From contig CAJUPQ010000019.1 in the NCBI GenBank assembly GCA_910588505.1, forward strand, positions 1 through 49,377: 49,377 nt of DNA, read 5' to 3'. The notes beneath the pieces were generated by a model that did not search any database, was not told where the DNA came from, and saw only the letters and a list, made by a program, of their open reading frames with translations. This DNA comes from an uncultured Hungatella sp. GTDB lineage: Bacteria; Bacillota; Clostridia; Lachnospirales; Lachnospiraceae. The position numbers and the translations under genes are program-made. Shown here in pieces: positions 40,424-49,193 of this stretch (position 1 is the first letter of the stretch; the number at the start of each line of letters is the position of its first letter).

Positions 40424-41047
40424 CGGACCGGGCTCTACCTGGTTTTTCCCCTCGTGGTATTGGATCCACTCGTCTAAACTCCATGGCTCATAGTCGGAAT
40501 ACATGCAGAAGCAGTTGAGCATATTGCAGGGGATGTGCCGCTCATTGCCAAGGACGTCGGTTATGACGGTCTGCCTGGTGATCTGCTGAAACTGCTCTAT
40601 GAGCCGCTGGTCCCTGGTGTCGTGGACATGGCCGTAGAGCATATAGGTTTTGGGGACGCCCTTTGCGGTTAGACGGTACTGGCCGTTATAGCACATGATG
40701 GGGTAGTGGCACAGCACTACTTTCCGGCTGTTGTCCGACAGCTCCGCATAGGGTTTTACCCAGACAAACCTGGAGGTGTCGGCTTCCTTGCGTTTCAGAA
40801 ACCGGTCGTGGTTGCCCTGGATCAGGTAGAGTTTTCCCTGGAGCTGCTCCAGAAGGGCGTTGGTGTCCTGAACGCTGCCCCAGGACAGGTCGCCGAGAAT
40901 GACCACTTCGTCTTTTTTACGGACTTTTTGGTTCCATCGTTGGATCATGTATTCATTCATCTGCAAGGTATTTTCAAAGCCTCTTTTGTCCATGTGGGTG
41001 TTCATGGCCTCGTGGAAAAAATGGAGATCTGCGATGTAATATCTCAT
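40418..41047 (-). CDS. Calcineurin-like metallophosphoesterase
   Basis: The metal-site motifs are IADLHFFHE (D-x-H), VVILGDLSWGS (G-D), LIQGNHDRFL (G-N-H-D), VVLCHYPIM (H) and LYGHVHDTRD (G-H-x-H). This is a complete YfcE-like two-metal phosphoesterase of 209 residues. The substrate is unknown. Proteins of this size act on nucleotides or phosphodiesters. TAAGGAGG precedes the minus-strand ATG. It is monocistronic and convergent with the DUF4317 gene. Confidence 0.9.
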   Translation of the reverse strand: MRYYIADLHFFHEAMNTHMDKRGFENTLQMNEYMIQRWNQKVRKKDEVVILGDLSWGSVQDTNALLEQLQGKLYLIQGNHDRFLKRKEADTSRFVWVKPYAELSDNSRKVVLCHYPIMCYNGQYRLTAKGVPKTYMLYGHVHDTRDQRLIEQFQQITRQTVITDVLGNERHIPCNMLNCFCMYSDYEPWSLDEWIQYHEGKNQVEPGPL

Positions 41048-41196
41048 GAATGCCTCCTTATTTTCAGCTAAAAACTCAATATGACGGAGGATTTTGCGAG
41101 ATTCTCCGAAAATATCTGTTTATTTGGTCTTGGATATAAATATATTACTACATTTTGGGACTATCCGCAAGGAGAAAAGGGAAGGCATGATTTTTG

Positions 41197-41225
41197 TTGA
41201 GATTTTTTTCTGAATGTGATAAAAT
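41197..41225 (+). promoter_or_regulatory. Promoter of the gmuR-like regulator
   Basis: TTGAGA (41197-41202), a 17-bp spacer and TAAAAT (41220-41225), about 48 bp before the ATG at 41273. Confidence 0.65.
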
Positions 41226-41272
41226 ACTTCTTGGAATTTTCCGCGCCAAAATCTTTCGGGAGCGAACACGAT

Positions 41273-41992
41273 ATGTACAAATATGAAATCATTGCCCAGG
41301 ACATCCAGTCCAAAATCCTCTCTGGCTTTTACAAGCCCGACGAAAAGCTTCCCCAGGAGCTTGAACTGTGCAAGCAGTACGACGCCAGCCGCATCACTAT
41401 CCGGGAAGCCATGGAGCATCTGGTACACAATGGGCTCATCACCAAACGGCGGGGTTCCGGCACTTTTGTCAAAGCCATCTCAGGAGGCGCCCTTAACCAG
41501 GAAGGCTTTGCCCGCTCCCAGCAGTTCGGCGGCTTTGCCAAGGACAAGCCGGGACATGAGATCACTTCTGTTATCCACGAATTTCAGCCGTTGAAAGCTT
41601 CGGCTAAGATCGCGGATCTCCTTCAGATCCCGGAAGGTGCCTTTGTCTGCTATGTCTGCCGCACCAGAAAAGTGGACGGTAAACCCTATGTGACCGAGTA
41701 TACCTACATGCCCACAGACATTATCACAGGCGTTACCGAAGAGGTGGTAAAAGGTTCTATCTATTCTTATATAGAAAATACCCTGAAACTGAAGATACAG
41801 AGCGGCCACCGCATTGCCCGAGCCTCCATGCCCACAGACAAAGAGAGGGACTGGCTGGACATCGGGGACGCCCCTATTCCCATTCTGGAAGTGGAGCAGG
41901 TGGCTTATTTGGGAGACGGCCGAATCTTTGAGTACTCCAAATCCAGGCACCGGGCAGACTGTTTTGAGCTTCGTACAGTCAGCGTACAGTGA
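41273..41992 (+). CDS. gmuR: GntR/UTRA regulator of the gmu-like operon
   Basis: The winged helix (residues 1-70) has the HutC/GntR signature LPQELELCKQYDASRITIREAMEHLVHNGLITKRRGSGTFV. The UTRA effector domain (about 90-239) follows, with PEGAFVCYVCRTRKVDGKPYVTEYTYMP and EYSKSRHRADCFELRT. Regulators of this type bind phosphosugars. Next to a GH1, EIIC, ROK kinase and mannose-6-phosphate isomerase, it fits GmuR. It probably acts on the palindrome at 42410-42426. The ATG at 41273 is chosen from GGGAG upstream; an open frame to 41216 has no start support. Confidence 0.88.
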   Translation: MYKYEIIAQDIQSKILSGFYKPDEKLPQELELCKQYDASRITIREAMEHLVHNGLITKRRGSGTFVKAISGGALNQEGFARSQQFGGFAKDKPGHEITSVIHEFQPLKASAKIADLLQIPEGAFVCYVCRTRKVDGKPYVTEYTYMPTDIITGVTEEVVKGSIYSYIENTLKLKIQSGHRIARASMPTDKERDWLDIGDAPIPILEVEQVAYLGDGRIFEYSKSRHRADCFELRTVSVQ

Positions 41993-42093
41993 AATAGTTT
42001 TTTAGTGATCTTTATACTGCAGATTGATAGCTTTGGCTGGATATCTGCAGTATTTTTTATGGGGTAATATTTAGTGAGCATGGGGCGAGGGTT

Positions 42094-42281
42094 GTCGTGA
42101 GGCCAGTCAGAGAAGGAGAGATGTCCCGTCCGGGTTCAGATATGCCAAGCATTCCGATGAGCCCTTAAAGCGGGAACTGGTCGGGTATCAGCCCTCCTGT
42201 TCCCTGGTCTCATCGGAATGTTTGGCATATCTGAACCCAAACAGCACACAGCCTGCCTTCCCTCCCTACTGGCTTCACGAC
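42094..42281. repeat. 188-bp nested palindrome
   Basis: The outer arms 42094-42107 and 42268-42281 pair over 14 bp with one G-T. The inner arms 42132-42161 and 42209-42238 pair over 30 bp with one G-T. A central GGGAAC/GTTCCC pair (42172-42177 with 42199-42204) closes a small loop. The palindrome is more GC-rich than the AT-rich DNA after it. No target duplication is obvious. It could be a MITE-like remnant, a repetitive palindrome or a large regulatory RNA hairpin. Confidence 0.8.
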
Positions 42282-42353
42282 TAAATCCGCCTTTGCTTGC
42301 TCAATTATATACCAATGTTAGTAACAAAAATTTAAAAAAACAGGAAAAACCTC

Positions 42354-42426
42354 TTGCATTTTCTAAAAATTATGATATTATAAAAATATGATATAACATA
42401 TTAATTAAAAGTCATGATATATGACT
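42354..42426 (+). promoter_or_regulatory. gmu operon promoter and operator
   Basis: TTGCAT (42354-42359), a 16-bp spacer and TATTAT (42376-42381) form the promoter. AGTCAT-GATAT-ATGACT (42410-42426) is a perfect palindrome downstream of the expected start point and just before the ribosome site. It is a likely target for the GntR/UTRA repressor. ATATGATATAACATAT at 42386-42401 is a second, weaker one. Confidence 0.75.
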
Positions 42427-42446
42427 CGTTTAGAAAGGAGAAGCGT

Positions 42447-43847
42447 ATGCAGCTATCAATTCCAAAGGGGTTCTTCATGGGAGCAGCCATGTCCGGCCCA
42501 CAGACCGAGGGGGCTTACAAGAAAGATCACCGTCTGGAGAGTTTCTGGGACGCCTGGTCCGATCTCTCTATCTCCGACTTTTACAACAAGGTAGGCAGCT
42601 ATGTGGGCAACAACTTTTACGAGAAATATGAGGAGGACATAAAGCTGTTAAAGAGCCTTGGTCTTGACTCCTTCCGCACATCCATCCAGTGGACCCGGCT
42701 TATGGACCAGAACCAGAAGCTGAACCCGGAAGGCGCCGCCTTTTACCATAAGGTCTGCGCCTGTGCTAGGGAGAATGACATTGAACTGTTTATGAACCTG
42801 TACCACTTTGACATGCCTTCCTACCTGTTTGTCAGAGGGGGATGGGAGAGCCGTGAAGTGGTGGAAGCCTACGCTGTCTACGCCAGAACTGCGTTTCGGG
42901 AGTTCGGCAAGGAGATACGCTTCTGGTTTACGTTCAATGAACCCATTGTGGAGCCGGACCAGGAGTACCGGGATGGAAACTGGTATCCCTTTATCAAAGA
43001 TGAGAGGCGGGGCCTTCAGGTGCAGTACCACATCGCTCTGGCCCACAGTCTGGCTGTTCGGGAATTCCGCAAAGCCAAAGAGGAAGGATATCTTCTGGAT
43101 GATGCCCAGATTGGCCTTATCAATGCCTTTGCGCCGCCTTACACCAGGGAGAATCCAACACCTGGGGATTTAGAGGCTCTGCGCATGACTGACGGGATCC
43201 ACAACCGCTGGTGGCTTGACCTTTGTACTTCGGGAACCCTTCCCCAGGATGTTTTCAGCACGCTGGAGCAATATGACGCTCTTCCGGAAATGCGGCCCGG
43301 AGACAGGGAGATCTTATCCTGCGGACGGGTAGACTGGCTGGGCTTTAATTACTATCAGCCTACCAGAGTCCAGGCTCCCAGGGAAAAAACCGATGCGTCC
43401 GGCTATCCAAGGTTTGCGGATCCCTACATCTGGCCAGAGAGAAAGATGAACGTTTACCGGGGCTGGGAGATTTATCCGAAGGGAATCTATGATTTTGGCA
43501 TGAAGATGAAGCAGGAATACCCGGACATGAAGTTTTTTATCTCGGAAAACGGCATGGGCGTGGAGCACGAGGACCGCTTCCGCAATGAGGCGGGGGAGAT
43601 TCAGGACGACTACCGCATTGAGTTTGTCCGCGATCACCTGGAATGGGTGATGAAAGCCATCGAGGACGGTACCAACTGTGTCGGCTACCATTACTGGGCA
43701 GTTATTGACAACTGGTCCTGGAGCAATGCCTTTAAAAACCGGTACGGGTTTGTGGAAGTGGATCTGATGAACAACTATGAGAGAAGGTTAAAGAAGTCTG
43801 CCCACTGGCTTAAGAGTCTTATTGAGCAGAGAGATAAGGAGGATTAA
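42447..43847 (+). CDS. gmuD: GH1 6-phospho-beta-glycosidase
   Basis: GH1 barrel with acid/base Glu165 in FTFNEPIVEPD and nucleophile Glu367 in FISENGMGVEH. WSWSNAFKNRYGFVEVD carries the Ser/Lys/Tyr set that binds the 6-phosphate in phospho-beta-glucosidases. It hydrolyses PTS-imported phosphorylated cello- or manno-disaccharides. The length of 466 is normal. AAAGGAG fixes the ATG at 42447. It is the first operon gene, with EIIC starting one base after its stop codon. Neighbouring mannose-6-phosphate isomerase argues for manno-configured substrates. Confidence 0.92.
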   Translation: MQLSIPKGFFMGAAMSGPQTEGAYKKDHRLESFWDAWSDLSISDFYNKVGSYVGNNFYEKYEEDIKLLKSLGLDSFRTSIQWTRLMDQNQKLNPEGAAFYHKVCACARENDIELFMNLYHFDMPSYLFVRGGWESREVVEAYAVYARTAFREFGKEIRFWFTFNEPIVEPDQEYRDGNWYPFIKDERRGLQVQYHIALAHSLAVREFRKAKEEGYLLDDAQIGLINAFAPPYTRENPTPGDLEALRMTDGIHNRWWLDLCTSGTLPQDVFSTLEQYDALPEMRPGDREILSCGRVDWLGFNYYQPTRVQAPREKTDASGYPRFADPYIWPERKMNVYRGWEIYPKGIYDFGMKMKQEYPDMKFFISENGMGVEHEDRFRNEAGEIQDDYRIEFVRDHLEWVMKAIEDGTNCVGYHYWAVIDNWSWSNAFKNRYGFVEVDLMNNYERRLKKSAHWLKSLIEQRDKED

Positions 43848-43848
43848 C

Positions 43849-45165
43849 ATGGGAGCATCTTTGCAGAATTCCAAATTTATTGATAAATTTACAGAGTTTG
43901 CGGCTAAATTGGGCAGTCAGGTACATTTAAGCTCTCTAAGGGATGCCTTTGCCACTATCATGCCCCTTTACATCCTGGCCGGCCTGGCGGTTCTGTTTAA
44001 CAATACGGTGTTTCAGTGGATCTTAAGCGGTCCGGCTCTGGTCAGCGCCCAATACTGGGGCAACCTTTTAGTCAATGCCACCTTAAACATCAGCTCTCTT
44101 CTGGTGGCCGCGGTGATCGGTTACTGCCTGTCCAGAAATCGGGGCTATGAAAATCCCATTGCCGCAGCTCTGGTATCGCTGGCGACTCTGATCATCATGA
44201 TGCCCGGATCTGTCACTGTGATCCCCGACGGAGCAAGCGACGGCGTATCGGTTTCAGGCGTCCTGGCTTTCAGCAATACAGGCACCCAGGCTATGTTTGC
44301 GGGTATCCTCATCGGCCTGGCCGCGACGGAATTATTTATCTTTGTGACAGGCATCAAAAAGCTGCAGATCAACATGGGAGACAGCATTCCTCCCGCGGTG
44401 GGCAACTCCTTTTCCGTGCTGATCCCCTTTATTTTGGTCATGTCCTTTTTTGCCATTATTTCCGCAATCTTAAATAACGTGTTCCACACGGATCTGATCA
44501 CCATCATCACCGTCATGATCCAGGAACCTTTAAGAGGCGTTACTACCGGGCTTCTTGGCTGCGTTATACTGTACTCGTTGGGCAACTTTTTGTGGCTGTT
44601 CGGTATTCACCAGACGGTTATCTACGGCTCCCTCCTAGAGCCGCTGCTGATCGTCAACATGACCCAGGCCATGGCCGCCTACGCGGCAGGAGAGCCTATC
44701 CCCAACATTATCAATGTGGCGTTTGTGCCTGCTTTCGGCATGATGGGCGGGTCCGGCTCCACCATTGCCCTGATCATCGCCACTTTGCTGTTTGGCCGCA
44801 ACAAGGCTACCCGGGCCATATGCAAGATGTCCGCGGCTCCGGGATGCTTTAACATCAATGAACCGGTTATTTTTGGCTACTCCATTGTCTACAATATTAC
44901 CATGATCATTCCTTTTGTGCTGCTGCCGGCCATTGGCATCATCATCGGCTATGCTGCCACTGCCCTCAACTTTATGAATGAGTGCGTAGTCTACATTCCC
45001 TGGACCACACCCCCGCTGTTAAGCGGCTATCTTGCTACTGGCGGCGATTTCCGGGCCGTGCTTGTGCAGATTGTCATCATCGTCATCGGCGTGCTTTTGT
45101 ACCTTCCTTTTGTCAAGATCAATGACAGAGTTTTAAGCAAAACCGTGTCAAATGATAGCGAATAA
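43849..45165 (+). CDS. gmuC: PTS lactose/cellobiose-family EIIC
   Basis: A 438-residue membrane permease of the CelB/LicC/GmuC group: LRDAFATIMPLYILAGLAVLFNN near the start, FLWLFGIHQTVIYGSLLEPLL, FGMMGGSGSTIAL and CFNINEPVIFGYSIVYN with the sugar-binding histidine and glutamate regions. It imports beta-linked disaccharides with phosphorylation. The EIIA and EIIB needed for phosphate transfer are absent from this operon and from the rest of the window, so it must borrow them. It is spaced one base after the GH1 stop. Confidence 0.92.
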   Translation: MGASLQNSKFIDKFTEFAAKLGSQVHLSSLRDAFATIMPLYILAGLAVLFNNTVFQWILSGPALVSAQYWGNLLVNATLNISSLLVAAVIGYCLSRNRGYENPIAAALVSLATLIIMMPGSVTVIPDGASDGVSVSGVLAFSNTGTQAMFAGILIGLAATELFIFVTGIKKLQINMGDSIPPAVGNSFSVLIPFILVMSFFAIISAILNNVFHTDLITIITVMIQEPLRGVTTGLLGCVILYSLGNFLWLFGIHQTVIYGSLLEPLLIVNMTQAMAAYAAGEPIPNIINVAFVPAFGMMGGSGSTIALIIATLLFGRNKATRAICKMSAAPGCFNINEPVIFGYSIVYNITMIIPFVLLPAIGIIIGYAATALNFMNECVVYIPWTTPPLLSGYLATGGDFRAVLVQIVIIVIGVLLYLPFVKINDRVLSKTVSNDSE

Positions 45166-45231
45166 CTTTTATTTTGTTTCTGTTTGTGGTATCTTTATAT
45201 TATGATACCTATGATGTATGGAGGAGTTCTG

Positions 45232-46164
45232 ATGAGTGAACTGATATTTTTCAAACCGTTTTTTAAACAGGTCCTGTGGGGCGGCCACAGGATGCGGGAT
45301 GTCTACGATTATCCCATCCCGGGGGATGACACTGGGGAGGCCTGGGTCATCAGCGCCAACAGCCACGGGGCGAGCACGGTTCTTGGGGGAACTTATGACG
45401 GCCAGAGCCTGGCCAGCTTATGGGAAGATCACCGGGAATTATTCGGAGGCATGGAGGGGAAGGAGTTTCCTCTTCTGGTAAAGATCATTGATGCCAATGA
45501 CCATCTAAGCATCCAGGTCCATCCGGATGACGAGTACGCGTTTGCCCACGAAAACGGCACCCAGGGAAAAACGGAGTGCTGGTACATACTGGACTGCGAT
45601 GAGGACGCTGACATTATCATCGGCCATCACGCAAAATCCAGGGAGGAACTGAACCAGATGATCAGTCAGGGGCGGTGGGATGACCTTCTTGGAAAATTCC
45701 CAATCCAAAAGGGAGACTTTTTCTACATCCCCGCCGGAACCGTCCATGCCATCCGGAAGGGGACTTTGCTTCTGGAAGTGCAGCAGAACAGCGACACCAC
45801 CTACCGCCTGTATGACTATGACCGTCTTGAGAACGGAAAGCCGCGGCAGCTCCATTTAAAGGAGAGCATGGAAGTGATCACCTGTCCTCACCAGTTCATG
45901 AATACTATGGGGGAGGTTGAGGATCATGGGGACTATGTGACCTGTACCCTGGTAAACGGACCGTTCTTTTCCGTGTCCAAATGGAACGTGAGAACTCATG
46001 TTTCCATCAGCCAGGATTATCCCTTTATGCTCATCGACGTTACAGCCGGAAGCGGCATGCTGGATGCCTGGCCTGTTAAAGCGGGGGCTCACCTTCTGGT
46101 TCCGTCAGATTTCGGTATGCTGAACTGTCAGGGAGAAATGGAACTGATCGTTACTCATGTGTAG
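45232..46164 (+). CDS. manA: Class I mannose-6-phosphate isomerase
   Basis: This zinc cupin enzyme has FFKPFFKQVLWGGHRM at the start, LLVKIIDANDHLSIQVHPDDEYA with the metal-site Gln and His, GKTECWYIL with Glu, and GTVHAIRKGTLLLEVQQNSDTTYRLYDYDR with the final His. It interconverts mannose-6-phosphate and fructose-6-phosphate. The length of 310 is usual. GGAGGAG lies before the ATG at 45232. In the gmu context it corresponds to GmuF, feeding released mannose-6-phosphate to glycolysis. Confidence 0.93.
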   Translation: MSELIFFKPFFKQVLWGGHRMRDVYDYPIPGDDTGEAWVISANSHGASTVLGGTYDGQSLASLWEDHRELFGGMEGKEFPLLVKIIDANDHLSIQVHPDDEYAFAHENGTQGKTECWYILDCDEDADIIIGHHAKSREELNQMISQGRWDDLLGKFPIQKGDFFYIPAGTVHAIRKGTLLLEVQQNSDTTYRLYDYDRLENGKPRQLHLKESMEVITCPHQFMNTMGEVEDHGDYVTCTLVNGPFFSVSKWNVRTHVSISQDYPFMLIDVTAGSGMLDAWPVKAGAHLLVPSDFGMLNCQGEMELIVTHV

Positions 46165-46230
46165 CTAACTGTTAAAGATTATTTTATCACTGCCGTCAGG
46201 GGGCTGGCGGCAGACAGGAGGGAAAGCGTT

Positions 46231-47109
46231 ATGTTATTTGGGGCATTGGAAGCAGGCGGCACAAAAATGGTGTGCGCCATTGGCAATGAGCAGGGGGAAA
46301 TCCTTAAGCGGGTCTCCATTCCCACAGAGACGCCGGACATTACCATGCCAAAGCTGGCAGAGTTTTTCTCCGGCCAGGGCATTGGGGCCCTTGGAATCGG
46401 ATGTTTTGGTCCCATTGACTTAAACCGGGATTCAGAAACCTACGGTTACATCACCACCACGCCGAAACTGCCATGGAAATATTTTGATATCTGCGGGTAT
46501 TTCCGCAAAGCTCTTGACATTCCTGTGGGATTTGACACGGATGTCAACGGTTCCATGCTGGGGGAAGCCACCTGGGGCTGCGCCAAAGGGCTGGATTCTG
46601 CCATCTATATTACTGTGGGCACCGGAGTGGGCGTGGGAATCATGGCGGATGGAAAGCTTCTCCACGGCATGCTGCACCCGGAGGGTGGTCACATCCTTAT
46701 GCCCGTCCGCTCTGACGATACCTACGAGGGAAAATGTCCTTACCACAAAACATGTCTGGAAGGTCTGGCCTCCGGTCCTGCTATCGAGGCCCGGTGGGGC
46801 GCGCCTGCCAAAGACCTGGCGGACCGGCCTGCGGTGTGGGATCTGGAGGCTTATTACCTGGCCCACGCTCTGGTTAATTATATTATGATCCTGTCTCCCC
46901 AGAAGATCATCCTGGGCGGCGGCGTGATGCATCAGACCCACCTTATGGGGCGGATTCGGGAGTATGTAAAGGAAATGATAGGCGGATATCTTGTGACAAA
47001 AGAACTGGAGGATCTGGACAACTATATCGTCCTTCCCTCTCTTGGGGATGACCAGGGGATTTTGGGGGCACTGAAGCTGGGGATGGAGGAGCTGGAGCGG
47101 CAGAAATAG
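46231..47109 (+). CDS. gmuE: ROK-family fructokinase-type sugar kinase
   Basis: ROK fold with the ATP motif LEAGGTKMVCAIG, sugar-binding DTDVNGSMLGEA, ITVGTGVGVGIM and the zinc loop HPEGGHILMPVRSDD plus the CPYHKTCLEG cysteines. EGLASGPAIEARWG is typical of GmuE/ScrK fructokinases. It phosphorylates free hexose released by the hydrolase. It is the last gene of the operon, 66 bp after the isomerase, and a hairpin follows. Confidence 0.92.
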   Translation: MLFGALEAGGTKMVCAIGNEQGEILKRVSIPTETPDITMPKLAEFFSGQGIGALGIGCFGPIDLNRDSETYGYITTTPKLPWKYFDICGYFRKALDIPVGFDTDVNGSMLGEATWGCAKGLDSAIYITVGTGVGVGIMADGKLLHGMLHPEGGHILMPVRSDDTYEGKCPYHKTCLEGLASGPAIEARWGAPAKDLADRPAVWDLEAYYLAHALVNYIMILSPQKIILGGGVMHQTHLMGRIREYVKEMIGGYLVTKELEDLDNYIVLPSLGDDQGILGALKLGMEELERQK

Positions 47110-47142
47110 GCAAGCATGTTGTTCGTCGGTTTTGGAAAAATA

Positions 47143-47168
47143 CAAGAGGTGGCCGCCGCCACCTCTTG
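47143..47168 (+). terminator. Hairpin ending the gmu-like operon
   Basis: An 11-bp perfect stem CAAGAGGTGGC/GCCACCTCTTG with loop CGCC. The downstream T-tract is broken (GTTGTTCCTTTT). A second hairpin with T7 follows near 47357-47391. Confidence 0.75.
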
Positions 47169-47322
47169 GTTGTTCCTTTTCTCAAGTTCTGTTTTTCATA
47201 ATTTTAATAAAGTTTTGCGCAAATGTATATATGTACATGAGTAGACAAATACCCGCGCAAAATACATCCAAAACCTCATCAAGTTTTCCCATCTTATTCA
47301 AACAGTTCCTTCATCACTTTAT

Positions 47323-47610
47323 CTACCAGAACATCATCAAATTTGGAACCTCTAAACTCTCGTTCATTCTGATAATGAGAGCTTTTTTTATTTTTATATA
47401 CCCCTCTGGTTCTATTTTGATAACTTCGTAAATATCATCAATAGTACTCTGTTCTGATACATCTAAGCATCTGATTTCCTTACGAAAAATAGTGATTTGA
47501 TCCCCTATTGATATGTCATATGATTCGCTTTGAAGCTTATTTTCATCAAATGGCTCTATCAATTTTGCTTCCTGAACTAATTTTCTAATTTCCTTATCAA
47601 TTAAAACCAT
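47323..47610 (-). CDS. Truncated dCTP-deaminase/dUTPase-like protein
   Basis: The N-terminus MVLIDKEIRKLVQEAKLIEPFD...YDISIGDQITIF resembles the start of dCTP deaminase and related dUTPase-fold proteins. The protein stops after 95 residues, before the G-R-S-S-x-x-R catalytic segment, so it lacks the active site. The frame changes near an A7 run (minus strand, about 47385-47391). A -1 shift there would add about 30 residues ending DKVMKELFE. It is therefore a decayed gene, a frameshift-dependent gene, or a shortened relative. GGAG precedes the ATG at 47610. The AT-rich composition differs from the operon beside it. Confidence 0.5.
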   Translation of the reverse strand: MVLIDKEIRKLVQEAKLIEPFDENKLQSESYDISIGDQITIFRKEIRCLDVSEQSTIDDIYEVIKIEPEGYIKIKKALIIRMNESLEVPNLMMFW

Positions 47611-47783
47611 ATGACTCTCCACATCTTTTCACCGTATCTCATTATTATAGCATATTTTTGTTGAAAAGTAATATTATCTATCAAATTCTTATATAATTTA
47701 TTAATTTCTATAAAATAATAAAAGATACCCCTAAAATACCGATATCTGCCAAAAATCTCGATATTTCAGAGGCTAAATAAAAA

Positions 47784-47854
47784 AGCGGGTGATGGGAATC
47801 GAACCCACGTATCCAGCTTGGAAGGCTGGTGTTCTACCATTGAACTACACCCGC
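47784..47854 (-). tRNA. tRNA-Gly (TCC)
   Basis: 71 nt on the minus strand: acceptor GCGGGTG/CACCCGC, D arm TAGTTCAATGGTAGA, anticodon loop CTTCCAA giving TCC, T loop TTCGATT, discriminator T. A T6 run follows on the minus strand. 47623-47783 otherwise shows nothing. Confidence 0.97.
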
Positions 47855-47964
47855 AGACGGAAGCGACAATCAATTATCTGTCACAACATTGGTTATTTTA
47901 CATGCCGCGCCCGGGATTGTCAATACCTTTTCCAATATTTTTTAAAAAATTTCACGAAAACGGG

Positions 47965-49074
47965 CTATCCCGCGTTCAACTCCGGATCCGTCACCACCCT
48001 GTTCTTGCCGTGGCGCTTTCCGTAATACAGGTTATCGTCCGCATGGGTGATGGTGTGGTCGATGGTGTCGCCGCCCCGATGCAGCGCCACGCCGATGGTA
48101 AGGGAACAGCGTATGGCCTGTTCCCTGGCCTGAAAGGTAAAACCGCTTACCTCCTGCCGGATGGCCTCCGCGATCCGGCGGGCCAGTTCCATGTCCCCCC
48201 GGATAATCAGCAGCATCTCCTCGCCGCCCCAGCGGCAGGCATGGCCGTATTCCCCCACCTGCTCCCTTGCCATCCGGGCCACTTCCTTCAGCACATAGTC
48301 CCCGGCGTCATGGCCGTAGGTGTCATTGATTTTCTTGAAATCGTCAATATCGCACATGACCAGGCAGAAGGAGCTCCCTTCCCCGGGCCTGGCGGCACTC
48401 TCCAGAAATTGATGCATGCTGCGCCGGTTGTACAGTCCTGTCAGCGGGTCGATATTTGCCATGGCGTCCAATACGGCATTCTGCTTCTGAAGCTGGTTGG
48501 TGGCCGTCTGCATCTCCACCAGGAAGATGGCCGTCACCATGAACAGAAAGCTGAAATTGCAGAAGGTATTGAAAATATAAACTCCCAGTTCCGCCGCACC
48601 GGGAAGTTCCAGCCGGTACAGCGGACCCACATACCTGGACAACACTCTGCAGCTTACAAAGGAGGCAAAGGCCGCCAGTCCCAACAGGGTGGCAATGGTA
48701 TATCTGCGCCTGCCCTCCAGCAGGGCATGGCACATATAATAGCCAAAGGGAACCAGGGCGATCACATACTGCGGAAATCCAAATCGCCAGCCGATGCAGA
48801 GCGTAGCGGCAAAGGAATGTATGATGATCTCCAGATAAGTGGAGTAAAATACCCCCCGCATATCCCTGCCCTGGCGAATCGCCAGAAGGCAGATCAAATA
48901 GAGGGCCACGCTGCCCATATTCAGGAACATCATGAGGTAAAGGCGGCAAACGCCGAAGAAAGCCACCAGACATATATGAACCATGGTAACGGCGCTGATG
49001 ATCAGGCTGTACTTATACTTTTCCGATTCCGCTCCACGCTTCAATATATTTTTCAGGGGATCATAAAAATTCAT
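47965..49074 (-). CDS. Membrane diguanylate cyclase (GGEEM motif)
   Basis: About six membrane helices (residues 30-210 of the longer form) form an MHYT/7TM-like sensor. A short coiled coil (TATNQLQKQNAVLDAMANID) leads to a GGDEF domain starting PLTGLYNRRSMHQFLE. The active-site motif is GGEEM at about 292-296 of the longer form, a variant of GGEEF, with CDIDDFKKINDTYGHDAGD intact. No R-x-x-D inhibitory site precedes it. It probably makes cyclic di-GMP. Start uncertain: ATG at 49074 or GTG at 49101. It is transcribed leftward towards tRNA-Gly. Confidence 0.88.
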   Translation of the reverse strand: MNFYDPLKNILKRGAESEKYKYSLIISAVTMVHICLVAFFGVCRLYLMMFLNMGSVALYLICLLAIRQGRDMRGVFYSTYLEIIIHSFAATLCIGWRFGFPQYVIALVPFGYYMCHALLEGRRRYTIATLLGLAAFASFVSCRVLSRYVGPLYRLELPGAAELGVYIFNTFCNFSFLFMVTAIFLVEMQTATNQLQKQNAVLDAMANIDPLTGLYNRRSMHQFLESAARPGEGSSFCLVMCDIDDFKKINDTYGHDAGDYVLKEVARMAREQVGEYGHACRWGGEEMLLIIRGDMELARRIAEAIRQEVSGFTFQAREQAIRCSLTIGVALHRGGDTIDHTITHADDNLYYGKRHGKNRVVTDPELNAG

Positions 49075-49193
49075 AGGAACACGCTTTCCAACTTGGTTCA
49101 CGATACAGCTTCTCTGTCAGATTGTAAATATAGTAAAAGTATATAGCATAATGCGGAATTTGTAAACCAAAACCTTGTCCCGGTATTTCGCCG

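Noticed and set aside
47818..49146. 442-codon plus-strand frame opposite the second diguanylate cyclase
   Set aside because: Low-complexity His/Gln/Gly-rich translation covering a clear GGDEF gene on the other strand, and it begins inside tRNA-Gly.
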